From contig JAFZFX010000051.1 of the NCBI GenBank assembly GCA_017555695.1, forward strand, positions 17,725 through 81,724: a stretch of 64,000 nucleotides of DNA, read 5' to 3'. The notes under the pieces were generated by a model, which was given only the letters and a program-made list of their open reading frames with translations, did no database searches and was not told the DNA's origin. A program made the translations under genes and the position numbers. Within the stretch, counting starts at the first letter, position 1, and each line of letters opens with the position of its first letter. Shown piece after piece: positions 1 to 7,992 of the stretch. Source of the DNA: Alistipes sp. (lineage in GTDB: Bacteria; Bacteroidota; Bacteroidia; Bacteroidales; Rikenellaceae).

Positions 1-55
1 TCTGATTGGTATGATATTTTTGTGGCTCGGCAGCCGATAATTGTGAATTATTGAC

Positions 56-63
56 TATCTTTG
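56..63 (+). promoter_or_regulatory. Promoter -7 box for pheT
   Basis: TATCTTTG matches the Bacteroidetes -7 consensus TAnnTTTG. It lies 50 bases before the pheT start, giving an AT-rich leader of about 45 bases. I see no good -33 TTTG at 19-21 bases upstream, so the upstream half is weak. Confidence 0.55.
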
Positions 64-113
64 CGGGATAGTGAATATAAACACGAATTAAATAATCAAA
101 AATATACTATACT

Positions 114-2579
114 ATGGAAATTTCTTTCAATTGGCTAAAGAAGTATATCGACATCAACCTGAAGGCCGAGGAGGTTGCAACCATCCTCACCGACATTGGT
201 CTTGAGGTCGAGGACTTCCGCAAGATTGAGACTATCAAGGGAGGCTTGCAGGGCGTTGTTGTGGGTCATGTACTCACCTGCGAGGATCATCCCGACTCTG
301 ATCACCTGCACATCACCACAGTAGATGTTGGCGCCGAGGCTCCCCTGCAGATTGTATGCGGTGCGCCCAACTGCCGTCAGGGTCTGAAGGTGTTGTGTGC
401 TACGGTAGGCTCTGTACTCTACCCCAATGGTGGCGACGAGGAGTTCAAAATCAAGCGTAGCAAGATTCGCGGCGTAGAGTCACTCGGTATGTTGTGTGCC
501 GAGGACGAGCTGGGTATCGGCGCATCACACGACGGCATTATGGAGCTTCGCGAGGACGCCCCCGTTGGTATGAGCGCACACGACTACCTTGGCGTAAAGG
601 ATGACTACCTCATCGGCATTGGACTTACTCCCAACCGCGTGGATGCAGCATCACACATCGGCGTTGCTCGCGATATCGCAGCATACCTGCGTAGCCGTGG
701 CGAGGATGTAAAGGTGCAGTTGCCCTCTGTCGAGGAGTTTGCCGTTGATAACAACGATATGCCTTTCGAGGTTGTTGTCGAGAACTCACAGGCCGCACCC
801 CGCTACTGCGGTCTTACCGTTACTGGCTGTAAGATTGCCCCCTCACCCGAGTGGATGCAGAACGAGTTGCGTGCCGCAGGCATCAACCCCAAGAATAATC
901 TGGTGGATATCACCAACTATGTACTCTTCGAGTTGGGTCAGCCCCTTCACGCCTTCGATGCCGACAAGGTAGAGGGCCGCAAGGTTGTTGTAAAGAACTG
1001 CGCCGAGGGTACTCCCTTCGTTACATTGGATGGCGTTGAGCGCAAGCTCTCAAGCGAGGACTTGATGATTTGCTCGGCTACTCGTCCTATGTGTATCGGT
1101 GGTGTATTCGGTGGTTTGGACTCTGGTATCAGCGACACTACAGTCAATGTATTCCTCGAGAGTGCATACTTCAACCCCGTATCTATCCGTCGCTCTGCAA
1201 AACGCCACGGCCTTAGCACCGACGCATCGTTCCGCTTCGAGCGCGGTATCGACCCCAACAATCAGGTCTATGCCCTCAAGCGTGCAGCCCTTCTGATGAA
1301 GGAGTTGGCTGGCGGTAAAATCTCGAGCGACATCGTGGATATCAACCCCACTCCCGCTGCAGATTTCGTATTCGACATCTCGTTCGACCGCATCAATATG
1401 CTCATCGGCAAGGAGATTCCCGAGCAGACTGTTCGCACAATCCTCGACGCTCTGGAGGTTAAGGTTCTTTCAGAGAATGAGTGCACACTCACCGTTGCCG
1501 TTCCGCCCTACCGCGTGGATGTTCAGCGCGAGGCCGACCTCATCGAGGATATCTTGCGTATCTACGGCTACAACAATGTGGAGATTCCCCAAGCCGTACA
1601 CTCTACGCTCTCGTATGCACCCCAGCCTGACAAGAACAAGCTCTTCAACATCGCAGCCGACCACTTGGCTGCTACGGGCTACACCGAGATTATGTCGAAC
1701 TCGCTCACTAAGGCAGCATACTACGAGAATCTCACATCTCTGCCCGCCAAGAACTTGGTTAAGATTATGAATCCGTTGAGCACCGACCTCAATGTTATGC
1801 GTCAGACCCTGCTGTTCAACGCATTGGAGGCCGTTTCGCTCAATGTAAACCACCGTTCTGCCGATTTGAAGCTCTTTGAGATGGGTAACTGCTACTTCTT
1901 CAACGAGGAGAACGCCGTAGAGGACAAGCCCCTCTCTAAATATAGCGAGAAGTACTGCATCGGTATCACCGTTACAGGTCAGGACGCTGCTCCCTCTTGG
2001 AACAGCAAGGCCGCCGAGGCTTCATTCTTCACACTGCGTGCTACTGTTGAGAAGTTGTTGCGCCGTTTCGGTATCGACATCTACTCACTGCGCAGCGAGA
2101 GCCTCGATAGCGACCTCTACGCCGACGCCATCGCCCTTATGCAGGGCCAGAAGCGCGTTGTAGAGATGGGTGTTGTATCGCCCACACTGATGAAGATGTT
2201 TGACCTCAAGCAGCCCGTATATTACGCCGAGATTGATTTCGAACTCATTCTCCGTGCCGCAAAGAAGCAGCGCATTGCAGTCGAAGAGTTGGCAAAGTTC
2301 CCCGAGGTTAAGCGCGACTTGGCTCTGCTGGTTGATAAGAGTGTCACATTCGCAGAGTTGCGACAGATTGCATTTGCGACAGAGAAGCGTCTGCTCAAGC
2401 GAGTTACTCTGTTCGATGTTTATGAGGGTGACAAGTTGCCCGAGGGCAAGAAGTCTTACGCACTTGGCTTCACTTTGGAGGACAAGAGCCAGACTCTCAA
2501 TGACAAGGTTATCGAGAAGACTATGAACAACCTCCAGCGCCAGTTAGAGACACGCGCCGGCGCACAGGTTCGCTCATAA
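114..2579 (+). CDS. pheT: Phenylalanine--tRNA ligase beta subunit
   Basis: This is the beta subunit of the heterotetrameric cytoplasmic enzyme that charges tRNA-Phe. At 821 residues it has the full family length. In order it shows the N-terminal EMAP/OB-like tRNA-binding domain (about 40-150, with HLHITTVDVG and CGAPN), the B3/B4 editing domain (about 215-390), the B5 domain (about 405-475), the catalytic-like core and a C-terminal ferredoxin-fold anticodon-binding domain (about 730-821, with FPEVKRDLAL). The ATG at 114 gives the standard start MEISFNWLKKY. The alpha subunit gene is not adjacent in the window. The gene has its own promoter and is closed by a hairpin terminator, so it looks monocistronic unless transcription enters from the left. 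Confidence 0.97.
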   Translation: MEISFNWLKKYIDINLKAEEVATILTDIGLEVEDFRKIETIKGGLQGVVVGHVLTCEDHPDSDHLHITTVDVGAEAPLQIVCGAPNCRQGLKVLCATVGSVLYPNGGDEEFKIKRSKIRGVESLGMLCAEDELGIGASHDGIMELREDAPVGMSAHDYLGVKDDYLIGIGLTPNRVDAASHIGVARDIAAYLRSRGEDVKVQLPSVEEFAVDNNDMPFEVVVENSQAAPRYCGLTVTGCKIAPSPEWMQNELRAAGINPKNNLVDITNYVLFELGQPLHAFDADKVEGRKVVVKNCAEGTPFVTLDGVERKLSSEDLMICSATRPMCIGGVFGGLDSGISDTTVNVFLESAYFNPVSIRRSAKRHGLSTDASFRFERGIDPNNQVYALKRAALLMKELAGGKISSDIVDINPTPAADFVFDISFDRINMLIGKEIPEQTVRTILDALEVKVLSENECTLTVAVPPYRVDVQREADLIEDILRIYGYNNVEIPQAVHSTLSYAPQPDKNKLFNIAADHLAATGYTEIMSNSLTKAAYYENLTSLPAKNLVKIMNPLSTDLNVMRQTLLFNALEAVSLNVNHRSADLKLFEMGNCYFFNEENAVEDKPLSKYSEKYCIGITVTGQDAAPSWNSKAAEASFFTLRATVEKLLRRFGIDIYSLRSESLDSDLYADAIALMQGQKRVVEMGVVSPTLMKMFDLKQPVYYAEIDFELILRAAKKQRIAVEELAKFPEVKRDLALLVDKSVTFAELRQIAFATEKRLLKRVTLFDVYEGDKLPEGKKSYALGFTLEDKSQTLNDKVIEKTMNNLQRQLETRAGAQVRS

Positions 2580-2601
2580 CTACTTCACAATATTCACCAT
2601 T

Positions 2602-2635
2602 AAGGGGCTACGCATCTTCGTGTAGCCCCTTTTAT
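2602..2635 (+). terminator. Terminator after pheT
   Basis: The stem AAGGGGCTACG with arm CGTGTAGCCCCTT closes on a short loop and is followed by TTTTATTT. It lies 22 bases after the pheT stop. Confidence 0.8.
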
Positions 2636-2694
2636 TTATGACTCAAGTGAGGACGAGCAACTCTCGCTCCGACACCTTGATATATAGAAACAAC

Positions 2695-2732
2695 AAAGCC
2701 CGCTGACAGAAGACTCTGCCAAACGGGCTTTT
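2695..2732 (-). terminator. Terminator of the rpmI-rplT unit
   Basis: Read on the minus strand, AAAAGCCCG and CGGGCTTT form a stem of about nine pairs followed by GTTGTTTC. A second small hairpin (GATAGTC, loop CTTC, GACTATC; 2737-2754) lies between it and the rplT stop. It sits about 25 bases beyond rplT. Confidence 0.7.
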
Positions 2733-2756
2733 ATTTGATAGTCGAAGGACTATCGG

Positions 2757-3101
2757 CTATTTTACTGCATTAACAATTGCCTCGAATGCCTGGGGCTCGT
2801 TCATTGCCAAATCAGCCATCACCTTACGGTTGATAGCAATGCCCTTGGCATTAACCTTACCCATAAACTCTGAATATGTCATACCGTAAGCGCGGACTGC
2901 AGCGTTAATACGAGTAATCCACAATGAACGATATGTTCTCTTCTTGAGCTGGCGGTGTGCATAAGCATACTGCAAACCCTTCTCGACAGTATTTTTCGCA
3001 ACTGTCCAAACGTTTCCCCTTGAACCAAAGTTACCCTTGGCAAGTTTCAAAACCTTCTTTCTTCTTGCGCGTGACGCAACAGCATTGACTGAACGTGGCA
3101 T
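2757..3101 (-). CDS. rplT: 50S ribosomal protein L20
   Basis: L20 binds 23S rRNA early in large-subunit assembly. The product is 114 residues, the usual size, and begins [19 protein letters not shown], the family's conserved N-terminus. The frame is open upstream to 3128, but those nine codons lie in the intergenic leader and no L20 protein has them, so I place the start at 3101. The basic N-terminal arm and the globular C-terminal half are intact. It follows rpmI with a 104-base gap that holds a hairpin (3133-3149), a possible site for L20 autoregulation. infC, usually next to this pair, is not in the window. Confidence 0.96.
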   Translation of the reverse strand: MPRSVNAVASRARRKKVLKLAKGNFGSRGNVWTVAKNTVEKGLQYAYAHRQLKKRTYRSLWITRINAAVRAYGMTYSEFMGKVNAKGIAINRKVMADLAMNEPQAFEAIVNAVK

Positions 3102-3132
3102 AGTAAATAAGTTTTTGATGGAACTCATAGCG

Positions 3133-3149
3133 GCGTGATTCTCTCACGC
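3133..3149 (-). other. Hairpin in the rpmI-rplT gap
   Basis: GCGTGA and TCACGC pair across the five-base loop GAGAA on the transcribed strand, about 32 bases before rplT. L20 represses its own operon through mRNA structures in several phyla. Whether this hairpin is such a site is inference; I do not recognise a described Bacteroidetes motif. Confidence 0.35.
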
Positions 3150-3205
3150 TCTTTGGGGCTATTCCGTCCCGATTGTTAATAAAAAAAGTGTCTTGTAGAG
3201 GTTAA

Positions 3206-3400
3206 TTATTTAACCAACAAGTTCTTGATCTTAGCCTCGTCGGCTGCAGATACAGTTGAAGAATAACACAAGTTACGCTTCTGCTTCTTAGTCTTTTTTG
3301 TCAGGATGTGACTGTGATAAGCGTGCTTACGCTTAATCTTACCTGTGCCGGTGAAAGTAAATCTCTTCTTTGCAGCGGCATTTGTTTTCATTTTTGGCAT
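3206..3400 (-). CDS. rpmI: 50S ribosomal protein L35
   Basis: L35 is a small basic large-subunit protein. The product is 64 residues beginning [18 protein letters not shown], with the typical [14 protein letters not shown] centre and a short C-terminus. An upstream in-frame extension to 3457 runs through the promoter region and has no family counterpart, so the start at 3400 is preferred. It is the first gene of a two-gene unit with rplT and is divergent from the lolD-like gene. In most Bacteroidales thrS and infC lie upstream; here rpmI has its own promoter instead. Confidence 0.95.
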   Translation of the reverse strand: MPKMKTNAAAKKRFTFTGTGKIKRKHAYHSHILTKKTKKQKRNLCYSSTVSAADEAKIKNLLVK

Positions 3401-3434
3401 TTTCTCAAAAGTTAATTTAGTTAAACATAGCGCG

Positions 3435-3442
3435 CAAAGATA
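3435..3442 (-). promoter_or_regulatory. Promoter -7 box for rpmI-rplT
   Basis: TATCTTTG on the minus strand (CAAAGATA on the plus strand) lies 35 bases before rpmI, giving a leader of roughly 30 bases. That is too short for a large autoregulatory leader ahead of rpmI. The -33 element is not clear. Confidence 0.6.
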
Positions 3443-3548
3443 CGCTTTTTTTCTCAATTATCACACTTTCGCCCAATATTTTTTACTTCCAAGCATAATT
3501 ATTCCCGAAAAACAACACCTAAAAAAGAATATATTTTGAATTATTCAC

Positions 3549-3556
3549 TACCTTTG
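3549..3556 (+). promoter_or_regulatory. Promoter -7 box for lolD operon, nearly leaderless
   Basis: TACCTTTG is a full match to TAnnTTTG. The preferred ATG starts only six bases after its last base, so transcription should begin at or within a few bases of the start codon. A TTTG at 3535-3538 is too close (10 bases) to be a normal -33 box. Confidence 0.6.
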
Positions 3557-3561
3557 TGTAT

Positions 3562-4212
3562 ATGATTAAAGCACAAGACATACACAAAAGTTTCGGCGCG
3601 CTCGAGGTACTCAAGGGCGTGTCACTACATATCACACCGAGCGAGGTGGTATCCATCGTCGGACCAAGCGGTGCGGGCAAAACCACGCTACTGCAGATTC
3701 TCGGCACACTATCTACCCCTGACAGCGGCTCGCTTGAGATAGACGGCAAGCGCATCGACACTCTGGGCGACGATGCTCTGTCGGATTTCCGCAACCGCCG
3801 CATCGGCTTCGTATTTCAGTTTCACCACCTTCTGCCCGAGTTCACAGCGTTGGAGAATGTGATGATTCCCGCACTCATCGCCAAGCGCGACCGCAACGAA
3901 GTAGAGAAGGAGGCGCTCGGACTTCTAAAGATGATGGAGCTCTCCGACCGCGCCACACACAAACCGAGTGCGCTTTCAGGAGGCGAGCAGCAGCGTGTAG
4001 CCATCGCCCGCGCTCTAATCAACCACCCCGCATTGTTGCTAGCTGACGAACCTTCGGGTAATCTCGATTCGAAGAATCGCGAGCAGATACACTCTATGTT
4101 CTTCCGCCTGCGTGACGAGCTGGGGCAGACCTCGCTGATTGTCACCCACGACGACTCACTGGCCGAGATGGCCGACAGAAAAATCACTATGCGTGACGGC
4201 ACAATCCTTTAA
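3562..4212 (+). CDS. lolD: ABC transporter ATP-binding protein, LolD-like
   Basis: This is a 216-residue ATPase of the LolD/MacB type, which powers lipoprotein release from the inner membrane or related exporters. Visible motifs are Walker A GPSGAGKT (34-41), the Q-loop Gln (86), signature LSGGEQQR (138-145), Walker B LLLADEP (158-164), the D-loop SGNLD and the H-loop VTHD. ATG at 3562 gives [12 protein letters not shown], the usual family start; a GTG two codons earlier is less likely. It heads a tight plus-strand unit with the TIGR02757 gene (12-base gap) and a tRNA methyltransferase. No permease gene is adjacent, so the LolD assignment rests on sequence type alone. Confidence 0.85.
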   Translation: MIKAQDIHKSFGALEVLKGVSLHITPSEVVSIVGPSGAGKTTLLQILGTLSTPDSGSLEIDGKRIDTLGDDALSDFRNRRIGFVFQFHHLLPEFTALENVMIPALIAKRDRNEVEKEALGLLKMMELSDRATHKPSALSGGEQQRVAIARALINHPALLLADEPSGNLDSKNREQIHSMFFRLRDELGQTSLIVTHDDSLAEMADRKITMRDGTIL

Positions 4213-4224
4213 CACATCGCAACT

Positions 4225-4995
4225 ATGGAGAAGGAAGAGTTGAGAGATCTGCTCGAACATCTGCACGATAAATACAACCGTACCGAGTTCATCGAGCCCG
4301 ACCCCATAAGCATACCCCACTCGTTCAGCGACAAGGCTGACCGCGAGGTTGCGGGTCTGCTCGCTGCCACCATTGCGTGGGGTAACCGCAAGGCCATCGT
4401 CAAGAGCGCCCGCCGTATGATGCAGTATATGGACAACGCCCCTGCCGACTTCGTGCGCAATGCATCGGAGAGCGACCTGGCATCGCTCAAGAGCTATGTA
4501 CACCGCACATTCAACGGCCAGGATTTTATCGATTTCGTCCTTGGCATACGCCACATCACCACCCATTGGGGCGGCATTGGCAACTACTTCGAGCAACGCT
4601 ACACAACTACGCAGGATATGACGCAGGTGCTGTCCGATTTCAGACGCGACTTCTTCACCCACCCGCACAACCCCCACTGCGAGAAGCATCTCTCGTCAAT
4701 TGACCGAGGTGCAGCCTGCAAGCGCATCAATATGTACCTCAGATGGTTTGTGCGCCACGACGACCGAGGTGTAGATTTTGGGCTGTGGCGAAAGATTCCA
4801 ATGTCGGCACTCTACCTGCCACTCGACATTCATACGGGAAATATGGGTCGTGCGCTCGGACTACTCCAACGCAAGCAGAACGATTGGAAGGCCACAGACG
4901 AGATAACACGCTCACTCCGAGAGTTTAACGCCGACGACCCCACACGCTACGACTACTCGTTGTTTGGTGCGGGCATAGATGGTTTCTTAAAGTAA
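4225..4995 (+). CDS. TIGR02757 family protein (DUF2400)
   Basis: The 256-residue product matches the TIGR02757/DUF2400 family, found widely in Bacteroidetes and of unknown function. Features typical of the family are the N-terminal LLEHLHDKYN segment, the KADREVAGLLAATIAWGNR block (about 38-55), the central RINMYLRWFVR segment and the C-terminal PLDIHTGNMGRALGLL block. It is all-helical in appearance, with no signal peptide or membrane segment, so it should be cytoplasmic. The helical pattern recalls helix-hairpin-helix DNA glycosylase folds, but that is my impression rather than a known function. It sits between the lolD-like gene and a tRNA methyltransferase gene. Confidence 0.85.
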   Translation: MEKEELRDLLEHLHDKYNRTEFIEPDPISIPHSFSDKADREVAGLLAATIAWGNRKAIVKSARRMMQYMDNAPADFVRNASESDLASLKSYVHRTFNGQDFIDFVLGIRHITTHWGGIGNYFEQRYTTTQDMTQVLSDFRRDFFTHPHNPHCEKHLSSIDRGAACKRINMYLRWFVRHDDRGVDFGLWRKIPMSALYLPLDIHTGNMGRALGLLQRKQNDWKATDEITRSLREFNADDPTRYDYSLFGAGIDGFLK

Positions 4996-5005
4996 AGGTT
5001 TTACT

Positions 5006-5722
5006 ATGCGAGGCAAAGGATTTACATTCAAGCAATTTCATATCGACCACTCGAAATGCGCTATGAAAGTCGGTACCGACGGCACACTCATAGGCGCCTG
5101 GGCCACAATACCTTGCGGCTGTCGCCGCATACTCGACATAGGCACTGGCTCGGGGCTCATTGCCATTATGGCAGCACAGCGTTCTAACGAGGCTCAAGTG
5201 ATTGGCATTGACATAGATAACGACTGCATCGAGCAGGCTCGAGAGAATATTGCGGCATCCCCCTGGGACGACAGAATCACGATAACGCACAGCTCTTTGC
5301 AGGAGTTTAGTTCAAGCGAAGGTTTTGATGTCATTATCTCTAACCCTCCCTATTTTGTCGATTCACTGCTTTCACCAGACGAAAAACGCACCACTGCAAG
5401 GCACACCACCACACTTACTTTCAAGGAGTTATCAGACAATGTGGTACGCCTTTTGTCGCCCGAAGGCACTTTCTCGCTGATTTTGCCACCAACCGAAGCC
5501 GACCTCTTTATGTCGGCGGCACGCGGAGCCTTGTTCTTAAGGCGCCGTTGCGATGTGTGGTCCACACCCGACAGCGGAGTGAAGAGAGTGATGATGGAGT
5601 TGCAGACGCAACCACCCACAGAACTTCCCACGATAGAGAAGCTCATTATAGAGGATGGCGGACCGATGGCTTATAGCGATGAATACAAGCAACTAACACG
5701 CGATTTTTACCTAAAATTTTGA
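5006..5722 (+). CDS. trmN6: tRNA1(Val) (adenine-37-N6)-methyltransferase-like
   Basis: This 238-residue class I SAM-dependent methyltransferase resembles YfiC/TrmN6, which methylates A37 of tRNA-Val. The N-terminus has the family hallmark FKQFHIDHSKCAMKVGTDG, followed by motif I LDIGTGSGLIAIMAAQ (about 45-60), an acidic motif II (VIGIDIDND) and the catalytic NPPYF (about 113-117) that marks N6-adenine or glutamine methyltransferases. It begins 10 bases after the DUF2400 gene, suggesting co-transcription. No terminator is evident before the next promoter. The exact substrate is inferred from family resemblance. Confidence 0.85.
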   Translation: MRGKGFTFKQFHIDHSKCAMKVGTDGTLIGAWATIPCGCRRILDIGTGSGLIAIMAAQRSNEAQVIGIDIDNDCIEQARENIAASPWDDRITITHSSLQEFSSSEGFDVIISNPPYFVDSLLSPDEKRTTARHTTTLTFKELSDNVVRLLSPEGTFSLILPPTEADLFMSAARGALFLRRRCDVWSTPDSGVKRVMMELQTQPPTELPTIEKLIIEDGGPMAYSDEYKQLTRDFYLKF

Positions 5723-5748
5723 TATATCGCTCAAATAGATTATATTTG
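5718..5748 (+). promoter_or_regulatory. Promoter of the DUF4831 gene
   Basis: TTTG (5718-5721), 19 bases, then TATATTTG (5741-5748): a textbook Bacteroidetes promoter. It overlaps the last codons of the methyltransferase gene and leaves a leader of about 20 bases. Confidence 0.8.
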
Positions 5749-5770
5749 CCAAAATAGTATTAAAACTGAT

Positions 5771-6685
5771 ATGGTTATGAAAAAGTTTTTGATGATTATG
5801 GCGTTGGCAACGCTCGGCGTTGTAAGCGCATCGGCACAGAACAATATCTACAAGACGATAGGCGTCAGCAAGGATGCTAAAGGCAATATCGTCATCTCTG
5901 ACCCCTCTACAATCTTGGCCGTAGACCTCACATTCGAGGAGGAGCAGATTGTGGTTGGTCCTTACGCAAAGTATGCACAAAAGTATCTCGAGACTCGTCC
6001 TTCGCTCGTGGACAAGAGCACTCTTACGCTGAAGTCTGCAGAGGTAGCAATCGTTACCGATTCAGAGTTCAAGGCAAAGCGCGTTGCAAGAGACAAGAAG
6101 TCTGCAGTATCGTACTTGGGCGACGAGGATGAGTTTGCAAAGGTCTCACCCGACCGTGTAAATAGCTCGTCTATGAGCCCCGAGAATGCTGCCGCACAGG
6201 CTGCGCAGGCTATCTTCACTATCCGCAAGAACCGTATGGACTTGATTAGCGGCGAGGCTGGCGAGAATGTATTTGGCGCAGGTTTGAAAGATGCGTTGGC
6301 AGAGTTGGATGCCAAAGAGCAGGCATATCTTGAGTTGTTCCTCGGCAAGAAGGTGGTAAAGACTTTCACCAAGCGCTTCATCATCCCCGTAGTGGCTGGT
6401 CAGGAGTCATACTCTGTAGCTCGTTTCAGCAACAAGGGCATAGTTGAGAATGGCGAGGCTACTGGCAACGAGGTTAAGCTCATTTTGACACCCTCGGCTG
6501 CTACACCTAAGTTCAGCAGCATCTCAGAGGTTGATGCTCGTGACAAGACAGCCATTGCAGTACGCATTGCAAATATGGCTACTTGCTCGGTAGTTGTTGG
6601 CGAGAAGCAGATTGTAAGCAACACAGTACTCCCCATCTTCGAGTTGGGCCGCACAGCTTACATCTCGGCTGGTTTGGTAAAATAA
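5771..6685 (+). CDS. Secreted DUF4831 family protein
   Basis: The 304-residue product starts with a clear signal peptide (MKKFLMIMALATLGVVSASA, cleavage before QNN). The mature part resembles DUF4831, a Bacteroidetes-restricted family of unknown function, in its early strand-rich segment ILAVDLTFEEEQIVVGPYAKYAQKYL and its later ADRVNSSSMSPENAAAQAAQ-type helical segment. I see no enzyme motif. The start is either the ATG at 5771 (MVMKK) or the one at 5777; both fit the promoter. It should act in the periplasm or at the outer membrane. The gene is monocistronic, with its own promoter and terminator. Confidence 0.75.
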   Translation: MVMKKFLMIMALATLGVVSASAQNNIYKTIGVSKDAKGNIVISDPSTILAVDLTFEEEQIVVGPYAKYAQKYLETRPSLVDKSTLTLKSAEVAIVTDSEFKAKRVARDKKSAVSYLGDEDEFAKVSPDRVNSSSMSPENAAAQAAQAIFTIRKNRMDLISGEAGENVFGAGLKDALAELDAKEQAYLELFLGKKVVKTFTKRFIIPVVAGQESYSVARFSNKGIVENGEATGNEVKLILTPSAATPKFSSISEVDARDKTAIAVRIANMATCSVVVGEKQIVSNTVLPIFELGRTAYISAGLVK

Positions 6686-6708
6686 TCGCACACGATAAAT
6701 GATTTAAT

Positions 6709-6741
6709 GGCTGTCGGACTCGGTTGCGACAGCCTTTTTTA
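6709..6741 (+). terminator. Terminator after the DUF4831 gene
   Basis: GGCTGTCG (6709-6716) pairs with CGACAGCC (6727-6734) and is followed by TTTTTTAT. It lies 23 bases after the stop codon. Confidence 0.85.
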
Positions 6742-6762
6742 TAGAACAAAATTTCAAGGCAG

Positions 6763-7428
6763 ATGGCAGACAATACTTCACGAATGATAACCCTGCTGGG
6801 GCTTATGCGCAAGCAGATGAACGGCGCCGTAGCAGATGCAATGCACTACTATGGCGAGCGATATGGGCTTAACTATGGCGTGAGCCTGCCCACCTTGCGA
6901 CAGATAGCCGCCAAGGAGGAGCGTAGCCACTCACTCGCACAGTACCTCTACAAACAGCAGGTGAGAGAGTTACGCCTAGCAGCCCTGCACATCGCCGAGG
7001 AACAGATGATGACACTCAGCGAGGCCGAGAGCTGGGAGTACGGCATCATCAATTCTGAAGTGGCCGAAGAGATGGCTTTCGCACTATTGCACAAGGCCAA
7101 AGAGAGCCGCGAGATTATCGCGAAGTGGAGCGCATCGCAGAACGAATGGTTGGTGTACTCGGCTCTGATGGCTGCCGCCCGCAATGCCGAGAATATCAGC
7201 GAGGAGTTAGTTGCAAACACGGCATCAATCATCGGCCGTTTCCCATCGTCACGCGTCATCGCACAAGGCGTCGTAGCACTGCTCACGCGAGCAGCACAGC
7301 AGAGTGATTTACACCCCGCATCGCTCACTGCCGCAGAGGAAATAAAGACTCTGCCCACATCATCAGAAGGCGATTTCTCGGCTGCAGAGTATGCCACCGA
7401 GGAGTTGGAGTGGAGATTAGCCGAGTAG
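6763..7428 (+). CDS. DNA alkylation repair (AlkD-like) HEAT-repeat protein
   Basis: The 221-residue protein is all helical and resembles the AlkD/DNA alkylation repair family (PF08713), whose members wrap DNA with HEAT-like repeats and remove N3 or N7 alkyl adducts. Segments supporting this are YGVSLPTLRQIAAKEERSHS (about 46-65), VRELRLAALHIAEE (about 72-85) and the AKWSASQNEWLVYSALMAAA block (about 126-146), which includes a conserved Trp. I cannot confirm the catalytic Asp of AlkD, so it could be a non-catalytic relative. It is cytoplasmic with no signal peptide. It is convergent with the thioredoxin gene, with only 24 bases between the stops. Confidence 0.65.
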   Translation: MADNTSRMITLLGLMRKQMNGAVADAMHYYGERYGLNYGVSLPTLRQIAAKEERSHSLAQYLYKQQVRELRLAALHIAEEQMMTLSEAESWEYGIINSEVAEEMAFALLHKAKESREIIAKWSASQNEWLVYSALMAAARNAENISEELVANTASIIGRFPSSRVIAQGVVALLTRAAQQSDLHPASLTAAEEIKTLPTSSEGDFSAAEYATEELEWRLAE

Positions 7429-7452
7429 GCAAACAAGGACATAAGAAGGCTA

Positions 7453-7776
7453 TTATAGCGCCTCTACCCTTTCGAATCGACGCACAATATCGGCAAGGGT
7501 CTCAACTGACAACACACCACTCTCGCGCCAAAGGCGCTGCCCCCGTCTGAACAGCATCAGCGTAGGCACGGCCATTATTCGGAAGTGGTTTACCAACTCT
7601 GAATTTTCGTGGTTGTCTATATCGATACGGATAACATCCAGACTTTCACCCATCACAACCTCGAGATTATCGAGAATAAGATGCATCGCCTTGCAAGGAC
7701 CACACCACGAGGCGTAGAAATCTATAAGCAGGAGACGGTCGTCAGAGGTGAGTGCATTGAATTCGTGCAGTGTCAT
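7453..7776 (-). CDS. trxA: Thioredoxin
   Basis: This 107-residue protein has a single thioredoxin fold with the redox motif WCGPCK (about residues 24-29) and the cis-proline segment VPTLMLF. It would reduce cytoplasmic disulfides. The frame stays open upstream to 7887, but that stretch contains a hairpin terminator (7824-7853) and adds 37 residues that no thioredoxin needs, so I start at MTLHEFNAL (7776). It is the last gene after radA on the minus strand, yet it lies beyond that terminator, so it needs read-through or a promoter I could not identify in the 48 bases before it. Confidence 0.85.
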   Translation of the reverse strand: MTLHEFNALTSDDRLLLIDFYASWCGPCKAMHLILDNLEVVMGESLDVIRIDIDNHENSELVNHFRIMAVPTLMLFRRGQRLWRESGVLSVETLADIVRRFERVEAL

Positions 7777-7823
7777 AACATTCAGTTTTAGTATTGTTGA
7801 AGATTGCTGCGCGGAGAAAAATA

Positions 7824-7853
7824 AAAACTCCACGAAGATTATTCGTAGAGTTT
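7824..7853 (-). terminator. Terminator or attenuator between radA and thioredoxin
   Basis: On the minus strand AAAACTC-ACGAA pairs with TTCGT-GAGTTTT across the loop TAATC, then TTTATTTTT follows. It would end transcription leaving radA, or act as an attenuator ahead of the thioredoxin gene 48 bases on. Confidence 0.75.
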
Positions 7854-7862
7854 TCAAAAACA

Positions 7863-7930
7863 GTGCCACCGTAGTTAAAGGCTTCAACCGAAAGCCCGAA
7901 CCCGATTGATTAAACTACTACGTTGCCACC
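7863..7930 (-). other. Structured intergenic segment, candidate small RNA
   Basis: On the minus strand, CGTAGT pairs with ACTACG around an inner hairpin (UCAAUCGG with UCGGUUGA) whose U-G wobbles work only on that strand. A terminator follows directly. A short glycine- and asparagine-rich frame also runs into the element from the end of radA. I recognise no described RNA family here. Confidence 0.35.
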
Positions 7931-7992
7931 CAAATTGCCTTCCATGTTGCCTTCCGAATTACCTCCCTGAGCAATACTACTCTCCAACCTAA

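Noticed and set aside
2580-2756. 6S-type RNA downstream of rplT
   Set aside because: An RNA motif is often found after L20 in Bacteroidales, but this gap is only 177 bases and is filled by two terminators and a small hairpin.
3102-3128. N-terminal extension of L20 to 3128
   Set aside because: The first nine codons lie in the intergenic leader and no L20 protein carries them; [10 protein letters not shown] is the conserved start.
7777-7887. 37-residue N-terminal extension of thioredoxin
   Set aside because: It spans a hairpin terminator and adds a segment no thioredoxin has, so the start is placed at 7776.
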